DNA of 64,000 bases from Silicimonas sp. Lineage in GTDB: Bacteria; Pseudomonadota; Alphaproteobacteria; Rhodobacterales; Rhodobacteraceae. Below, piece by piece: positions 1 through 10,514 of the stretch. The notes under the pieces are model-generated. The model was not told the DNA's origin, searched no databases, and was given only the letters and a program-made list of their open reading frames with translations. The stretch is taken from contig JAJEGW010000086.1 in assembly GCA_022819605.1 (NCBI GenBank), positions 1 through 64,000 on the forward strand, in the 5' to 3' direction. How positions within the stretch are numbered: the stretch's first letter is position 1; every line of letters begins with the position of its first letter. A program made the position numbers and the translations under genes.

Positions 1-67
1 CCAGGCCTGGTGGCGGCGGTCCCCGCACAGGAATGAACCGGGGAGGCGGCGGCATGCAAGCGACAGG

Positions 68-101
68 TTTTCCACAGGATTCCGCCTGCAACTTATCCAC
101 A
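68..101 (+). promoter_or_regulatory. Two DnaA-box-like 9-mers
   Basis: TTATCCACA at 93-101 matches the consensus DnaA box exactly, and TTTTCCACA at 68-76 differs from it by one base in the same orientation. They lie in the non-coding stretch downstream of the protease gene, cut by the window edge, so more boxes could lie to the left. This could be the rim of a replication origin or a chance pair; no AT-rich unwinding stretch is visible inside the window. Confidence 0.4.
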
Positions 102-141
102 GCCACCTCCTCTGTTCACTTCTGATTCTCCGATCATACGA

Positions 142-163
142 GGGCGCCCTCAGGCGCCCTTTC
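142..163 (+). terminator. Hairpin, possible terminator
   Basis: A 7-bp GC-only inverted repeat, GGGCGCC (142-148) and GGCGCCC (153-159) around a CTCA loop, is followed by only three T residues. It sits just beyond the stop codon of the protease gene on the opposite strand and could serve that gene or a plus-strand gene left of the window. The short T run makes it a weak intrinsic terminator. Confidence 0.4.
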
Positions 164-182
164 CGGTTCCCGTCCGTTGTTC

Positions 183-1643
183 CTATCCGCTTTCGAGCGG
201 CAGGGCCACGAAGCGCGGGTCGCCGTCCCGCTGCACCAGGATCACGATTGTCTTCCGGCCTGCTTCGCGGGTGTCCTCGATCTTGGCCTCGAACTCGGCA
301 ACGCTGCTGATTTCTTCCTGCCCGGCCTCGAGGATCAGGTCTCCGATGCGAAGGCCCTTTTCGTAAGCCGAGCTGTCTTCGACCACGTCCTGAATGATAA
401 GGCCTTCGGCGGTTTCCGGAAGGCCGAGTTGTTCGCGAAGCGCGTCGGTCAGTTCGGAAAGCGTCAAGCCAAGATGCTTGCCGGACGTCGGGTCTGCGGC
501 ATTCGCCGAAGCTGGAATGGCGCCCTCGGCGTTCTCGCGGCGTCCGAGAGTGACCTTGAGCGTCAGGAACTCTCCTTCCCGGAAGACCTTGATGCGAACC
601 TCCTTGCCGACAGTTGCCCCGCCGACTTGGCGCACGAGACCGCGCGTATCGTCGACTTCAACGCCGTCGAAGGAAAGGATGACGTCGCCGGTCTCGATTC
701 CGGCGCTCATTGCGGGACCCTCTGGAACATCCGTTACGAGCGCGCCGCGAACCTCGGCAAGTCCGAGACCTTCCGCAAGATCAGCAGAAACGTCCTGGAT
801 GCGGACACCCAGCCATCCGCGCCGGGTTTCGCCGTAGTCGCGCAGCTGTTCGATCACGTTTTGCGCCACGCTTGCCGACATTGCGAATCCGATGCCAATC
901 GAACCGCCGGTGGGCGAAAGGATCGCGGTATTCACGCCGATCACGTCACCATCCATGTTGAACAATGGGCCGCCCGAGTTGCCTTGGTTGATGGCAGCGT
1001 CGGTCTGGATGAAGTCGTCGTAGCTTCCCGCGAGCGCTCGGCCTCGGGCGGAAACGATGCCGACAGAAACGGAAAAGCCCTGTCCCAGCGGGTTCCCCAT
1101 GGCCATGACCCAGTCACCGACACGGGCTTTCTCGCTGTCTCCCCAACTAACATGCTTGAGAGGCCTTTCGCTTTCGACCTTCAGAAGGGCGAGATCGGTA
1201 TTGGCATCGGTGCCGACGATCTCGGCTTCGAGTTCAAATCCCTCGAAGAACTCGATCAGGATCTTGTCGGCAGACTGAATGACATGCCTGTTTGTGACGA
1301 TGTAGCCGTCTTCCGAGATCACGAATCCGGAACCCAGGGCCTGGCCGCGCCGCGGACGATTGCCGCCGGGGTCGTTGCGCTCCATGAAGTCGCGGAAGAA
1401 CTCCTCGAGCGGGGAGCCTTCAGGCACGATCGGGCCGGGCTGCATCGCGGTGGCCACCTTGGCGGATGTGGTAATGTTCACGACGGCCGGGCTGACCTCC
1501 TCGGCAAGCTCGGCAAACGTGTCAGGCCGTGACTGAGCCGAAGCTGCGATTGCCTGTGCCAGAACCAGCGCGGCACCGAGAACGAGAGACCCAAGCGCCG
1601 CCAGTCCGGGCATGCGCGACGGGGCGAATACAAGATCTTTCAC
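183..1643 (-). CDS. htrA: Do-family periplasmic serine protease
   Basis: Protease/chaperone of the HtrA/DegP family that degrades misfolded envelope proteins in the periplasm. From the GTG at 1643 the protein has 486 residues: an N-terminal hydrophobic signal segment ending near ASA-QS, a trypsin-like domain with the triad His120 (TNRHV), Asp150 (NTDLALLK) and Ser223 (GNSGGPL), then two PDZ domains at roughly residues 265-365 and 390-480. An ATG exists four codons upstream (1655), but the sequence GGAGGAAAGC directly before the GTG is an excellent ribosome-binding site and overlaps that ATG, so GTG is preferred. The length and two-PDZ layout are normal for the family. It is a monocistronic-looking gene transcribed in the same direction as glnA but separated from it by a strong terminator. 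Confidence 0.93.
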   Translation of the reverse strand: MKDLVFAPSRMPGLAALGSLVLGAALVLAQAIAASAQSRPDTFAELAEEVSPAVVNITTSAKVATAMQPGPIVPEGSPLEEFFRDFMERNDPGGNRPRRGQALGSGFVISEDGYIVTNRHVIQSADKILIEFFEGFELEAEIVGTDANTDLALLKVESERPLKHVSWGDSEKARVGDWVMAMGNPLGQGFSVSVGIVSARGRALAGSYDDFIQTDAAINQGNSGGPLFNMDGDVIGVNTAILSPTGGSIGIGFAMSASVAQNVIEQLRDYGETRRGWLGVRIQDVSADLAEGLGLAEVRGALVTDVPEGPAMSAGIETGDVILSFDGVEVDDTRGLVRQVGGATVGKEVRIKVFREGEFLTLKVTLGRRENAEGAIPASANAADPTSGKHLGLTLSELTDALREQLGLPETAEGLIIQDVVEDSSAYEKGLRIGDLILEAGQEEISSVAEFEAKIEDTREAGRKTIVILVQRDGDPRFVALPLESG

Positions 1644-1853
1644 GCTTTCCTCCATACGATCAAGTTTGCGTCGAACCAGGTACGACGTTTGATTGGCAGC
1701 ATTTCAGATAGAGGGCGGTGCATTCAAGCCAATGTCCAATCGCGTCGCTTCACTCTGATGTGAAAGCGATGCCGCCATGTACAAGCCTCCGGGGGGCCGG
1801 ACGAAAGTGCAGGTCCGTGTCGCCGCAACCGTTATACGCACTCGCCAGAAGCG

Positions 1854-1879
1854 AAAAAAGGGTGCCTCGCGAGGCACCC
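1854..1879 (-). terminator. Intrinsic terminator of glnA
   Basis: A perfect palindrome GGTGCCTCGCGAGGCACC (1861-1878) is followed on the minus strand by six T residues (the AAAAAA run at 1854-1859 on the plus strand). It lies 30 bases beyond the glnA stop codon and separates glnA from htrA. Confidence 0.85.
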
Positions 1880-1908
1880 TTCTTCTTTCGGATTGTCCCT
1901 GAATGTCT

Positions 1909-3315
1909 TCAACAGCTGTAGTACATCTTGAACTCGACCGGGTGAGGCGTGTGCTCGTAGGCGTAAATCTCTTCCCATTTGAGTTCCATGTAGCCCTCGA
2001 TCTGGCTGCGGGTGAAGACGTCGCCCTGAAGCAGGAAGTCCATGTCGGCTTCCAGTTCTGCCATCGCCTCGCGGAGGCTTGCGCAGACCGTTGGGATCCC
2101 CTCCAGCTCTTCAGGGGGCAGATCATAGAGATCCTTGTCCATCGGATCGCCAGGGTCGATCTTGTTCTTGATGCCGTCGAGACCGGCCATCAGGAGCGAT
2201 GCAAACGCGAGATAGGGGTTCGCTGCGGGATCGGGGAAGCGAACTTCCACGCGCTTGGCTTTCGGACTCTCGGTCCACGGAATCCGGCACGACGCCGAGC
2301 GGTTCCGAGCCGAATACGCCCTCAGAACCGGAGCCTCGAAACCCGGAATCAAGCGCTTGTAGGAGTTCGTCGCCGGATTGGTGAAGGCGTTGAGCGCCTT
2401 CGCGTGCTTGAGCACGCCGCCGATATAGTAGAGCGCCTCCTGGCTGAGATCGGCATACCGGTCTCCCGCGAAGAGCGGCTTTCCATCCTTCCAGATCGAC
2501 TGGTTCACGTGCATGCCTGTGCCGTTGTCGCCCGCGATCGGCTTGGGCATGAACGTGGCCGACTTGCCGTACGCATGCGCCACCTGGTGGATGACGTACT
2601 TGTACTTTTGCAGATTGTCTCCCTGATCGATAAGCGAACTGAAGATGAGGCCAAGCTCGTGCTGGCAGGAAGCCACTTCGTGGTGGTGCTTGTCTACCTT
2701 CATGCCCATGCGCTTCATCGTCGAGAGCATTTCCGAGCGGATGTCCTGGGCGTCGTCCACCGGAGGAACTGGGAAATAGCCGCCCTTGATGCCGGGGCGG
2801 TGGCCCGTGTTGCCCATTTCGTACTCGGTATCGGTGTTCCAAGACCCGTCGATCGCGTCGACCTCATAGCTGACCTTGTTCATTTCGACCGAATAGCGGA
2901 CATCGTCAAAGATGAAGAACTCGGCTTCCGGTCCCCAGAATGACTCGTCGCCGATCCCGCTGGACTTGAGATAGGCTTCGGCTTTCTCGGCCGTCCCGCG
3001 CGGGTCGCGCTCGTAGTGCTCGCCGGTATCCGGTTCCACGACCGAGCAATGGACTGCCAGCGTCGTCTCCGCGAAGAACGGATCCATGTACGCGCTCGAG
3101 GTGTCGGGCATCAGCTTCATGTCGGACTGGTCGATCGACTTCCAGCCTGCGATGGAGGAACCGTCGAACATGAGCCCTTCTTCAAGGAAGTCCTCGTCCA
3201 CCTCGTCGGCGAGCACGGTCACGTGCTGCAGCTTGCCTCGAGGATCCGTGAACCGAATGTCCACGTATTCCACCTCTTCGTCCTTGATCGTCTGCAAGAC
3301 GTCCTTGTTGCTCAT
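1909..3315 (-). CDS. glnA: Glutamine synthetase type I
   Basis: Makes glutamine from glutamate, ammonia and ATP; the entry point of ammonium assimilation, active as a cytoplasmic dodecamer. The protein has 468 residues, standard for the GSI-beta type. The start is supported by GGAGGA seven bases upstream. The metal/ATP signature around [14 protein letters not shown] is intact, and Tyr397 lies in the adenylylation loop DLYDLPPEE, so activity is probably controlled by reversible adenylylation by GlnE, as in enteric bacteria. glnB lies immediately upstream in the same direction (38-base gap), the usual alphaproteobacterial glnBA arrangement. A strong terminator follows the gene. Confidence 0.97.
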   Translation of the reverse strand: MSNKDVLQTIKDEEVEYVDIRFTDPRGKLQHVTVLADEVDEDFLEEGLMFDGSSIAGWKSIDQSDMKLMPDTSSAYMDPFFAETTLAVHCSVVEPDTGEHYERDPRGTAEKAEAYLKSSGIGDESFWGPEAEFFIFDDVRYSVEMNKVSYEVDAIDGSWNTDTEYEMGNTGHRPGIKGGYFPVPPVDDAQDIRSEMLSTMKRMGMKVDKHHHEVASCQHELGLIFSSLIDQGDNLQKYKYVIHQVAHAYGKSATFMPKPIAGDNGTGMHVNQSIWKDGKPLFAGDRYADLSQEALYYIGGVLKHAKALNAFTNPATNSYKRLIPGFEAPVLRAYSARNRSASCRIPWTESPKAKRVEVRFPDPAANPYLAFASLLMAGLDGIKNKIDPGDPMDKDLYDLPPEELEGIPTVCASLREAMAELEADMDFLLQGDVFTRSQIEGYMELKWEEIYAYEHTPHPVEFKMYYSC

Positions 3316-3353
3316 GGAGCGATCCTCCTGTCCTTACTCTGGATGCTGAATGA

Positions 3354-4235
<882 letters not shown>

Positions 4236-5924
4236 GTGACCGTCATTCTGACCGCCGACGAAATGCGAGCCGTTGAGCAGGCCGCCATATCGAGCGGGGA
4301 TGTCACGGGGCTTGAACTCATGGAACGGGCCGGCAGGGGCGTAGTGGAGGCGATCTTCGAGGAATGGCCGGATCTGGCCAGAACGCCGCATCGCGCACAC
4401 GTGCTTTGCGGCCCCGGCAACAACGGCGGCGACGGGTTTGTCGTGGCACGGCTGCTGAAGGAATGGGGCTGGGAGGTCGAGGCTTCGCTCCTTGGCTCTC
4501 CCGGGAAGTTGCCGCCGGACGCGAAGACGAACTACGAGAAATGGCGCCAGCTTTCCGGAACCGAGCCCGGCTTGCGGACAGGCAACGCCGATGTCTCCCT
4601 CGAGGCCGGGCCACGTCCCGACCTGCTGGTCGATGCTCTCTTCGGAACCGGGCTGTGCCGACCGCTCGGGTCGCCTTTCAGCGATGAACTGGAACGCTGG
4701 GGCGGAAATTCCGCTGACGGAAGCAATCGGGAAGAGCCGAGCCACGGAAGGCCCTTCCGGGTCGTTGCGGTGGACGTCCCGAGCGGGCTCTGCTCCGATA
4801 GCGGGCGTGTCCTCGGGGCAAGCATCCGGACCGACCTGACGGTGACGTTTCATGCGCCCAAGTGCGGTCACTTCCTGGACCGGGGCATGGACTTGTGCCG
4901 CACGCTGGCGGTGGCTTCCTTGGGCCTTGATGGTCTTGCCCGGACTTCTCGCGCGAACGCGGCACTCACTCCCGCGACGGGCACTCGACTGGCTGGTGCA
5001 GGCGTTGATCCATTCCGGCTGAGGAAAGTCCGGGGTCACAAGTACGACCATGGGCACGCCTTGGTTCTGTCAGGCGGACCGGGCCGAACCGGTGCCGCTC
5101 GGCTCGCGGCGCGTGGTGCGCTTAGAATCGGCGCGGGCCTTGTCACGATTGCATGTCCGGAGGCGGCGCTCGCGGAAGTGGCAGGCCAGACGACTTCCGT
5201 CATGTGCCGCGTGCTGGATGATGCTGATGCCCTTTGCGAAGCCCTTGAAGACGACAGGCTCACCGCGCTTTGCCTTGGCCCCGGCCTCGGGGTCGGAACG
5301 GGGGCGCGGGCCCTTGTCGAGACGGCACTTGCCGCTCCTCGATCACGAACCGTGTGGAACGGCGGAAGCACGCTGCCGAACAGTGGTGCGATCTGGCCGG
5401 AGGGTGACCTGAAGGGAGGTAGACCGGTCGTTCTCGACGCCGATGCGCTGACCTGCTTCTGCGAGGAACCCAAGTTTCTCTTCGACGCGCTTCATGAAGA
5501 CTGCGTTCTTACCCCTCATGCAGGCGAGTTCGGGCGTCTGTTCCCGGACATAGCGGAGAGACTCGCGGCTCCCGCGACTGCCGGACCCGCGTATTCCAAG
5601 ATTGACGCGACCCGCGAGGCAGCCCGGCGTGCAGGATGCACGATCCTTTTCAAGGGTCCGGATACCGTGATTTCGGATTCGAGCGGTCGTTGCGTGATAA
5701 ACTCAAGCGTGCGAGAGCGGTACGCGCCCTGGCTTGCCACTGCTGGCTCGGGCGATGTTCTGGCGGGCTTCGTCGCTGGCCTTCTTGCCCGCGGATTTGC
5801 GCCTTCGGAAGCGGCCGAAACCGCCGCATGGATGCATACCGAATGCGCGATTTCGTTCGGGCCCGGACTTGTCGCCGATGACCTGTCGGAGGAATTGCCG
5901 AAGGTCTTCCGGCAGTTCTCCTGA
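4236..5924 (+). CDS. nnr: NAD(P)HX epimerase/ADP-dependent dehydratase
   Basis: Bifunctional metabolite-repair enzyme: the N-terminal YjeF-type domain epimerises hydrated NAD(P)H and the C-terminal ribokinase-like domain dehydrates the S form using ADP. Of 562 residues, about 1-225 form the epimerase domain, with LTADEMRAVEQ near the start and the GPGNNGGDG motif at 59-67; the dehydratase domain carries LTPHAGEFGRL and the catalytic-site glycine stretch ATAGSGDVLAG around residue 504. A GTG start is used; the next in-frame ATG is nine codons in and would delete the conserved LTADE. A stretch of about 25 residues between the dehydratase motifs GPGLGVG and PVVLDADAL (rich in W, N, G) looks longer than I would expect and may be a lineage-specific insertion. 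Neighbouring glnB on the other strand is a common roseobacter linkage. Confidence 0.92.
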   Translation: MTVILTADEMRAVEQAAISSGDVTGLELMERAGRGVVEAIFEEWPDLARTPHRAHVLCGPGNNGGDGFVVARLLKEWGWEVEASLLGSPGKLPPDAKTNYEKWRQLSGTEPGLRTGNADVSLEAGPRPDLLVDALFGTGLCRPLGSPFSDELERWGGNSADGSNREEPSHGRPFRVVAVDVPSGLCSDSGRVLGASIRTDLTVTFHAPKCGHFLDRGMDLCRTLAVASLGLDGLARTSRANAALTPATGTRLAGAGVDPFRLRKVRGHKYDHGHALVLSGGPGRTGAARLAARGALRIGAGLVTIACPEAALAEVAGQTTSVMCRVLDDADALCEALEDDRLTALCLGPGLGVGTGARALVETALAAPRSRTVWNGGSTLPNSGAIWPEGDLKGGRPVVLDADALTCFCEEPKFLFDALHEDCVLTPHAGEFGRLFPDIAERLAAPATAGPAYSKIDATREAARRAGCTILFKGPDTVISDSSGRCVINSSVRERYAPWLATAGSGDVLAGFVAGLLARGFAPSEAAETAAWMHTECAISFGPGLVADDLSEELPKVFRQFS

Positions 5925-6036
5925 TGCCGGACGCCTGGGCGATGCAATCATGATGCCGAAGCGGGAAAATGCGTCGGCCCGATTGAATCCGGCGTCTTGC
6001 ACCACTAGGACGGTTGCAAGTCCTCAGGGGATACCG

Positions 6037-7065
6037 ATGACCGTTCGCAGCGACCTTGCCGAAACCGTTGGAAACACGCCGTTGATTCGGCTGAATGGTC
6101 CGTCCGAAGCCACCGGCTGCGAGATTCTCGGAAAGGCCGAGTTCCTGAATCCGGGCCAGTCCGTCAAGGATCGCGCCGCGTTGTACATCATTCGCGATGC
6201 GGTGTCGAAGGGTGCATTGAAGGCCGGAGGCACGATCGTGGAGGGTACGGCCGGCAACACGGGCATCGGCCTTGCGCTTGTGGGCGCCTCGATGGGGTTT
6301 CGGACGGTCATCGTGATTCCCGAAACGCAAAGCCAGGAAAAGAAGGACATGATCCAGCTCTGCGGGGCAGAGCTGGTGCAGGTTCCGGCCGTTCCGTACA
6401 AGACCCCCAACAACTACGTGAAGTATTCCGGGCGCCTGGCCGAGCGCCTGGCCGCGACCGAGCCCAATGGCGCGATATGGGCGAACCAGTTCGACAACGT
6501 AGCGAACCGCCAGGCGCATGTGGAAACCACCGGTCCGGAGATCTGGGAGCAGACCGGCGGCAAGATCGACGGGTTCACTTGCTCGGTCGGCTCGGGCGGA
6601 ACGCTTGCAGGGGTTGCTCAGGCGCTGCAGCCCCGGGGCGTGAAGGTTGGTCTCAGCGACCCGGACGGCTCGGGTCTTTACAAGCTCTACACCGATCAGG
6701 ACCCGCCCGACGGCGATTCGATCACCGAGGGGATCGGGCAGGGTCGGATCACGGCCAATCTGGATGGCTACGTGCCGGACTTCGCGTACAAGATACCGGA
6801 CAGCGAAGCCTTGCCGGTCGTTTTCGACCTACTTGAGAAGGAAGGCCTTTGCCTTGGCGGGTCGACCGGCATCAACGTTGCCGGCGCGACGCGCCTGGCG
6901 AACGAGATGGGCCCGGGGCACACGATCGTCACCATTCTCTGCGATTTCGGCAACCGCTATCAATCCAAGCTCTTCAACCCGGATTTCCTGCGCGAACGGG
7001 GATTGCCCGTGCCGTCGTGGATCGGGCGCAGCGAGCGCATACTGCCGAAGGTCTTTGCAGAATGA
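6037..7065 (+). CDS. cysK: Cysteine synthase A
   Basis: Pyridoxal-phosphate enzyme that replaces the acetyl group of O-acetylserine with sulfide to make cysteine. The 342-residue protein begins at the ATG at 6037, preceded by CAGGGGAT; upstream in-frame starts add a tail without homology. The PLP lysine is Lys44 in NPGQSVKDR, the phosphate-binding loop is EGTAGNTG, and the C-terminal CLGGSTGINVAG motif is typical. It is slightly longer than the E. coli enzyme, in line with the alphaproteobacterial subtype. Its TGA overlaps the ATG of the following channel gene, so the two are probably cotranscribed. Confidence 0.95.
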   Translation: MTVRSDLAETVGNTPLIRLNGPSEATGCEILGKAEFLNPGQSVKDRAALYIIRDAVSKGALKAGGTIVEGTAGNTGIGLALVGASMGFRTVIVIPETQSQEKKDMIQLCGAELVQVPAVPYKTPNNYVKYSGRLAERLAATEPNGAIWANQFDNVANRQAHVETTGPEIWEQTGGKIDGFTCSVGSGGTLAGVAQALQPRGVKVGLSDPDGSGLYKLYTDQDPPDGDSITEGIGQGRITANLDGYVPDFAYKIPDSEALPVVFDLLEKEGLCLGGSTGINVAGATRLANEMGPGHTIVTILCDFGNRYQSKLFNPDFLRERGLPVPSWIGRSERILPKVFAE

Positions 7066-9443
7066 AGACACGCATGAACCGCATTGCATTCTGGACGGTC
7101 TTGGCCTCCTGGACCTTGGTGACTTCCCTTGCGGTTGCGCAGGTTGCGCCGGACTTTGAGCGGTTTGACCAGTTTGCAGGCGCCGTTGAGACGAGCCTGG
7201 GCAACGACCAGCTTCCTGACAGCGGACTCCAGAGTCTCAGGAACGCCTTGGCCGAATGGCGGGACGAGTTCGTTGATGCAAGGGGCATCAACGCTGTTGA
7301 TGTGGAGGCGCTGCAGGCCCAGATTGATGCGCTGGGCCCGCCGCCCGCAGAGGGCGGGACGGAATCCGCGTCGGTGACTGAGCGTCGAACCGTTCTGGAA
7401 GCTGCGCTGCAGGAAGCACTGGCGCCAAGGCTCCGGGCGGAAGAGGCCCATGCCCGGGCAGACGCACTGATCAGACAGATCGATTCGAGAATTCGTGCAA
7501 GGCAGACCGGCCGCTTGTTCGACCTTTCGCGAACGCCTCTGGACCCGAGACTCTGGTCCGGAGCGGCGGCGGCGATTGTCGACGTGGCGGCTGAGACGCG
7601 GGCGGAAATCGCGGCAAGTCGCCCAGGCACACTTGATTATTCAGCATTCTGGCAACGAATCGTGATCGCCGCACTGTTCCTGATCGCCGCCGTCGTCCTG
7701 GCTTCGCGTGGAGAACGCGTGGCAGCAGTGCTGATCGCACGTGTTGCGGCTGCGTCAGCCGAGCACGCGCGGCAATTGTCCGACTACGTCCTTTCGTTCG
7801 GCACGGTGCTGATGGCACTGGTCGGCGTGTCGCTCCTGAACGGGGCGCTGGTCTCGACCGACATGCTCGGCGTGACTAGCCGTGCATTGACCGCCGGATT
7901 CAATGCGATGATCGCGGGCACCGTGATCGGGTACTGGCTGGGCCGGCAGGTGTTCCCGAAGCTTGTGCCGGAAGGAACTGGACCGTCGCTCGGCGAGGAC
8001 CAGCGTGCTCGGGTTCGGGCCCTGGCATCGTTGCTGGGTCTCTTTGCCGGGATTCTAGTACTGCATGATCTGGTTTCGACGGCCGCGGAGATCGATGATG
8101 ACATCTCTGGTGTTCTGGCATTTCCGGTTCTGCTCGTGACGGGCATTGCGATGTGGCGGCTCGGGAGCATTGCCAGCGCTGTCGGCCGAACGTCGGAAGG
8201 CATGGATCCGGCTTTCGGTCATGGTGCCGTGCAGCTTCTTTGGCGTGCTGTGCAGGCCGTGGCAATTGCCGGTCCGGTTGTCGCGGCCATCGGACTTCAG
8301 GGCTTGGCAAGCGGAATCATGCTGCCGTCGATACTGAGCCTCGGGCTCTTGGCCTTGCTGATCAGCATCCATCATGCCTTGAGATCGGTCTATGGCCTGC
8401 TGCGCGGTCTTGACGCCGCCGAGGCACGTCAGGCCTTGGTGCCCGTGCTCGCAAGCCTCTCAATTGCGCTGGCGGCACTCCCGGTGCTTGCGCTGATCTG
8501 GGGTGCGCGAAGCACGGATCTTGCTGACGCGTGGACTAGGTTCAGGACCGGCGTAGCGTTGGGCGATTCGCTGATTTCGCCGACCGATCTGCTCACGTTC
8601 GCGCTCGTCTTTGCGGTCGGTTTCGTGGTGACGCGGCTGGTGCAGGGCACGTTGCGGTCCAGCGTCCTGCCGCGAACGCGAATTGACGCGGGAGGACGAA
8701 ACGCAATTGTCTCCGGTGCCGGGTATGTCGGAATTGCGGTTGCCGCTGTGGCGGGTGTCAGCGCTGCCGGCATTGACCTGTCGTCGCTTGCGATCGTCAT
8801 CGGCGCCCTGGGCGTCGGCATCGGATTCGGCCTTCAGAACATCATAAACAATTTCGTCTCGGGCATCATCCTGCTGATCGAACGTCCGATCAGCGAAGGC
8901 GACTGGGTCGAGGTCGGCGGGCAGATGGGCATCGTGAGGCGAATCAGCGTGCGCTCGACCCGAATCGAGACCTTCGACCGGAAGGACGTGATCGTGCCTA
9001 ACGGGGACCTGATATCCGGTACTGTCACGAACTGGACCCGCGGCAACCTGACCGGACGGGTCGTTGTTCCAGTGGGGGTGGCTTATGGTACGGACCCGGC
9101 AAAGGTCGAAAAAATCTTGCGCGAGATTGCCGAGGCGCAGCCGGAAATCTCCACGGATCCTGCTCCATCGGTGATCTTCAGGGGATTTGGGGCCGACAGC
9201 ATGGATTTCGAGATCCGGGCCATTCTGGATGACATTAACTACGGGCTGGCCGTGCGGTCGGGCATCAACCATGAAATCGTCCGGCGCTTTGCCGAAGAGG
9301 ACATCGAGATTCCGTTTGCGCAGCGGGATGTCTGGCTGCGAAACCCCGAGACGCTGGCATCGCAGGGCGCATCGAACCGAGAGGCAACGCCTCCGGTCGA
9401 CACGGGTGCACACGGATCTGGATCAAGCGGGGACGCGGAGTGA
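7062..9443 (+). CDS. MscS-type mechanosensitive channel with large periplasmic N-terminus
   Basis: Inner-membrane channel of the MscS superfamily, which releases small solutes on osmotic downshock. The 793-residue protein starts with a signal peptide (cleavage near AVAQ-VA), followed by a helical periplasmic domain of roughly 180 residues, about ten further membrane segments, and a C-terminal MscS core with the pore helix GALGVGIGFGLQNIINNFVS and the beta-domain signature SEGDWVEVGG...VPNGDLISGTVTNW. The N-terminal part resembles the DUF3772 domain found in such long homologues. ATG overlaps the cysK stop (ATGA), and the GTG of the next gene overlaps its own stop, so the three genes form one translationally coupled unit. 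Confidence 0.88.
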   Translation: MKTRMNRIAFWTVLASWTLVTSLAVAQVAPDFERFDQFAGAVETSLGNDQLPDSGLQSLRNALAEWRDEFVDARGINAVDVEALQAQIDALGPPPAEGGTESASVTERRTVLEAALQEALAPRLRAEEAHARADALIRQIDSRIRARQTGRLFDLSRTPLDPRLWSGAAAAIVDVAAETRAEIAASRPGTLDYSAFWQRIVIAALFLIAAVVLASRGERVAAVLIARVAAASAEHARQLSDYVLSFGTVLMALVGVSLLNGALVSTDMLGVTSRALTAGFNAMIAGTVIGYWLGRQVFPKLVPEGTGPSLGEDQRARVRALASLLGLFAGILVLHDLVSTAAEIDDDISGVLAFPVLLVTGIAMWRLGSIASAVGRTSEGMDPAFGHGAVQLLWRAVQAVAIAGPVVAAIGLQGLASGIMLPSILSLGLLALLISIHHALRSVYGLLRGLDAAEARQALVPVLASLSIALAALPVLALIWGARSTDLADAWTRFRTGVALGDSLISPTDLLTFALVFAVGFVVTRLVQGTLRSSVLPRTRIDAGGRNAIVSGAGYVGIAVAAVAGVSAAGIDLSSLAIVIGALGVGIGFGLQNIINNFVSGIILLIERPISEGDWVEVGGQMGIVRRISVRSTRIETFDRKDVIVPNGDLISGTVTNWTRGNLTGRVVVPVGVAYGTDPAKVEKILREIAEAQPEISTDPAPSVIFRGFGADSMDFEIRAILDDINYGLAVRSGINHEIVRRFAEEDIEIPFAQRDVWLRNPETLASQGASNREATPPVDTGAHGSGSSGDAE

Positions 9444-10153
9444 CTGAAGAACTCTATCGCGATGCCTACCTTCGCGAGGCAACCGGCCGTGTGGCTTCAA
9501 TCAATGAGCGCGGCGGGATCGTTCTGGACGCTTCCGTGTTCTATCCCACTGGCGGTGGCCAGCCCGGAGACAGCGGACTGCTGCGCTGGCGGGGAGGGGA
9601 AACCCGAATCGTCACGACGGTCAAGGACGCCGGTCGTCCGGTCCTGGTGCCGGAAGAGGGCGCATCTTTGCCCGCGCCGGCCTCTGAGGTGCAGCAGGTT
9701 CTCGACTGGAACTGCCGTTACGGGCACATGCAGGTTCACACGGCCTTGCACCTGCTGTCCGTCGTGATTCCTCTTGCCGTGACCGGCGGGTCGATTTCCG
9801 CTGACAGGGGGCGGCTTGATTTTGACATGGTCGACCCGCCGGAGGACAAGGAGGCGCTGGCAGACGAGTTGAACGCGCTCGTTGCACGCGATCTCGAAGT
9901 CACCGAAGACTGGATCACGGAGAAAGATCTCGACGCCAATCCGGGGCTCGTGAAGACGATGTCGGTGCAGCCGCCACGTGGTGCCGGACGCATTCGGCTG
10001 GTAAGGATAGGCATCGGTGACGAGCAGGTCGATCTGCAACCTTGTGGCGGAACCCATGTGGCAAGAACTGGTGAAATCGGGTGTATCCGCTTGGGCAAGG
10101 TCGAAAAGAAGGGCGCTCGCAACCGGCGTGTATACCTGCACCTTGATCCCTGA
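9440..10153 (+). CDS. Alanyl-tRNA editing protein (AlaX type)
   Basis: Free-standing trans-editing enzyme related to the editing domain of alanyl-tRNA synthetase; it hydrolyses mischarged tRNA-Ala (Ser or Gly). The 237 residues contain the N-terminal beta-barrel with YPTGGGQPGD and the zinc site His100/His104 (HTALHLL) and Cys202/His206 (PCGGTH). A GTG start overlaps the channel gene stop (GTGA). The size matches the AlaX-M class. Its link to cysK and the channel is conserved in roseobacters as far as I recall; a functional reason is not obvious. Confidence 0.93.
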   Translation: MTEELYRDAYLREATGRVASINERGGIVLDASVFYPTGGGQPGDSGLLRWRGGETRIVTTVKDAGRPVLVPEEGASLPAPASEVQQVLDWNCRYGHMQVHTALHLLSVVIPLAVTGGSISADRGRLDFDMVDPPEDKEALADELNALVARDLEVTEDWITEKDLDANPGLVKTMSVQPPRGAGRIRLVRIGIGDEQVDLQPCGGTHVARTGEIGCIRLGKVEKKGARNRRVYLHLDP

Positions 10154-10424
10154 CCCGAACTGCATTTCCATTGGCCTGATCGCCCGTGCCGGGATCCCCT
10201 GTTGATCGCGGAAGAGTGACCCGAAATTCCGGTTCGCGTGGAGTTTGGTGAAGTCGCAGCCTGACCTGCCTGCGATCCTTGGACACGGTTTCGAGATCAT
10301 TCATGAGGGCCAGTTCCTGCCGCACGACGGGTCCCTTGCTGCCAGATGTGCTGAAACCGACCGTTCCTTGTCCTTCCGTCGACACTTGCATGCCAGGCGC
10401 TGAAGCGGCTATGGAGCATGCACC

Positions 10425-10514
10425 GGAGAGGTGGCCGAGTGGTCGAAGGCGCACGCCTGGAACGCGTGTAGGCGGGAAACCGTCTCCAGGGTTCGAATCC
10501 CTGTCTCTCCGCCA
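10425..10514 (+). tRNA. tRNA-Ser (anticodon GGA)
   Basis: A complete class II tRNA of 90 bases with encoded CCA. The acceptor arms GGAGAGG and TCTCTCC pair (one G-T), the D-arm is GGCCGAGTGGTCGAAGGC, the anticodon arm CACGC-CTGGAAC-GCGTG presents GGA, a long variable arm follows (TAGGCGGGAAACCGTC), and the T-arm is CAGGGTTCGAATCCCTG. Confidence 0.97.

Noticed and set aside
177-1532. Long open frame opposite the protease gene
   Set aside because: It is the mirror of the htrA coding sequence in a GC-rich genome; no family motif and no ribosome site.
1745-1769. Imperfect hairpin TCGCTTCAC ... GTGAAAGCGA upstream of htrA
   Set aside because: One bulged base, no T-run, and no match to a known operator; recorded but not called.
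9915-10391. Minus-strand frame of 158 codons starting MQVSTEGQGTVGF after the tRNA
   Set aside because: The non-overlapping half looks somewhat gene-like in codon use, but half of the frame lies opposite the well-supported alanyl-tRNA editing gene and no family is recognised.
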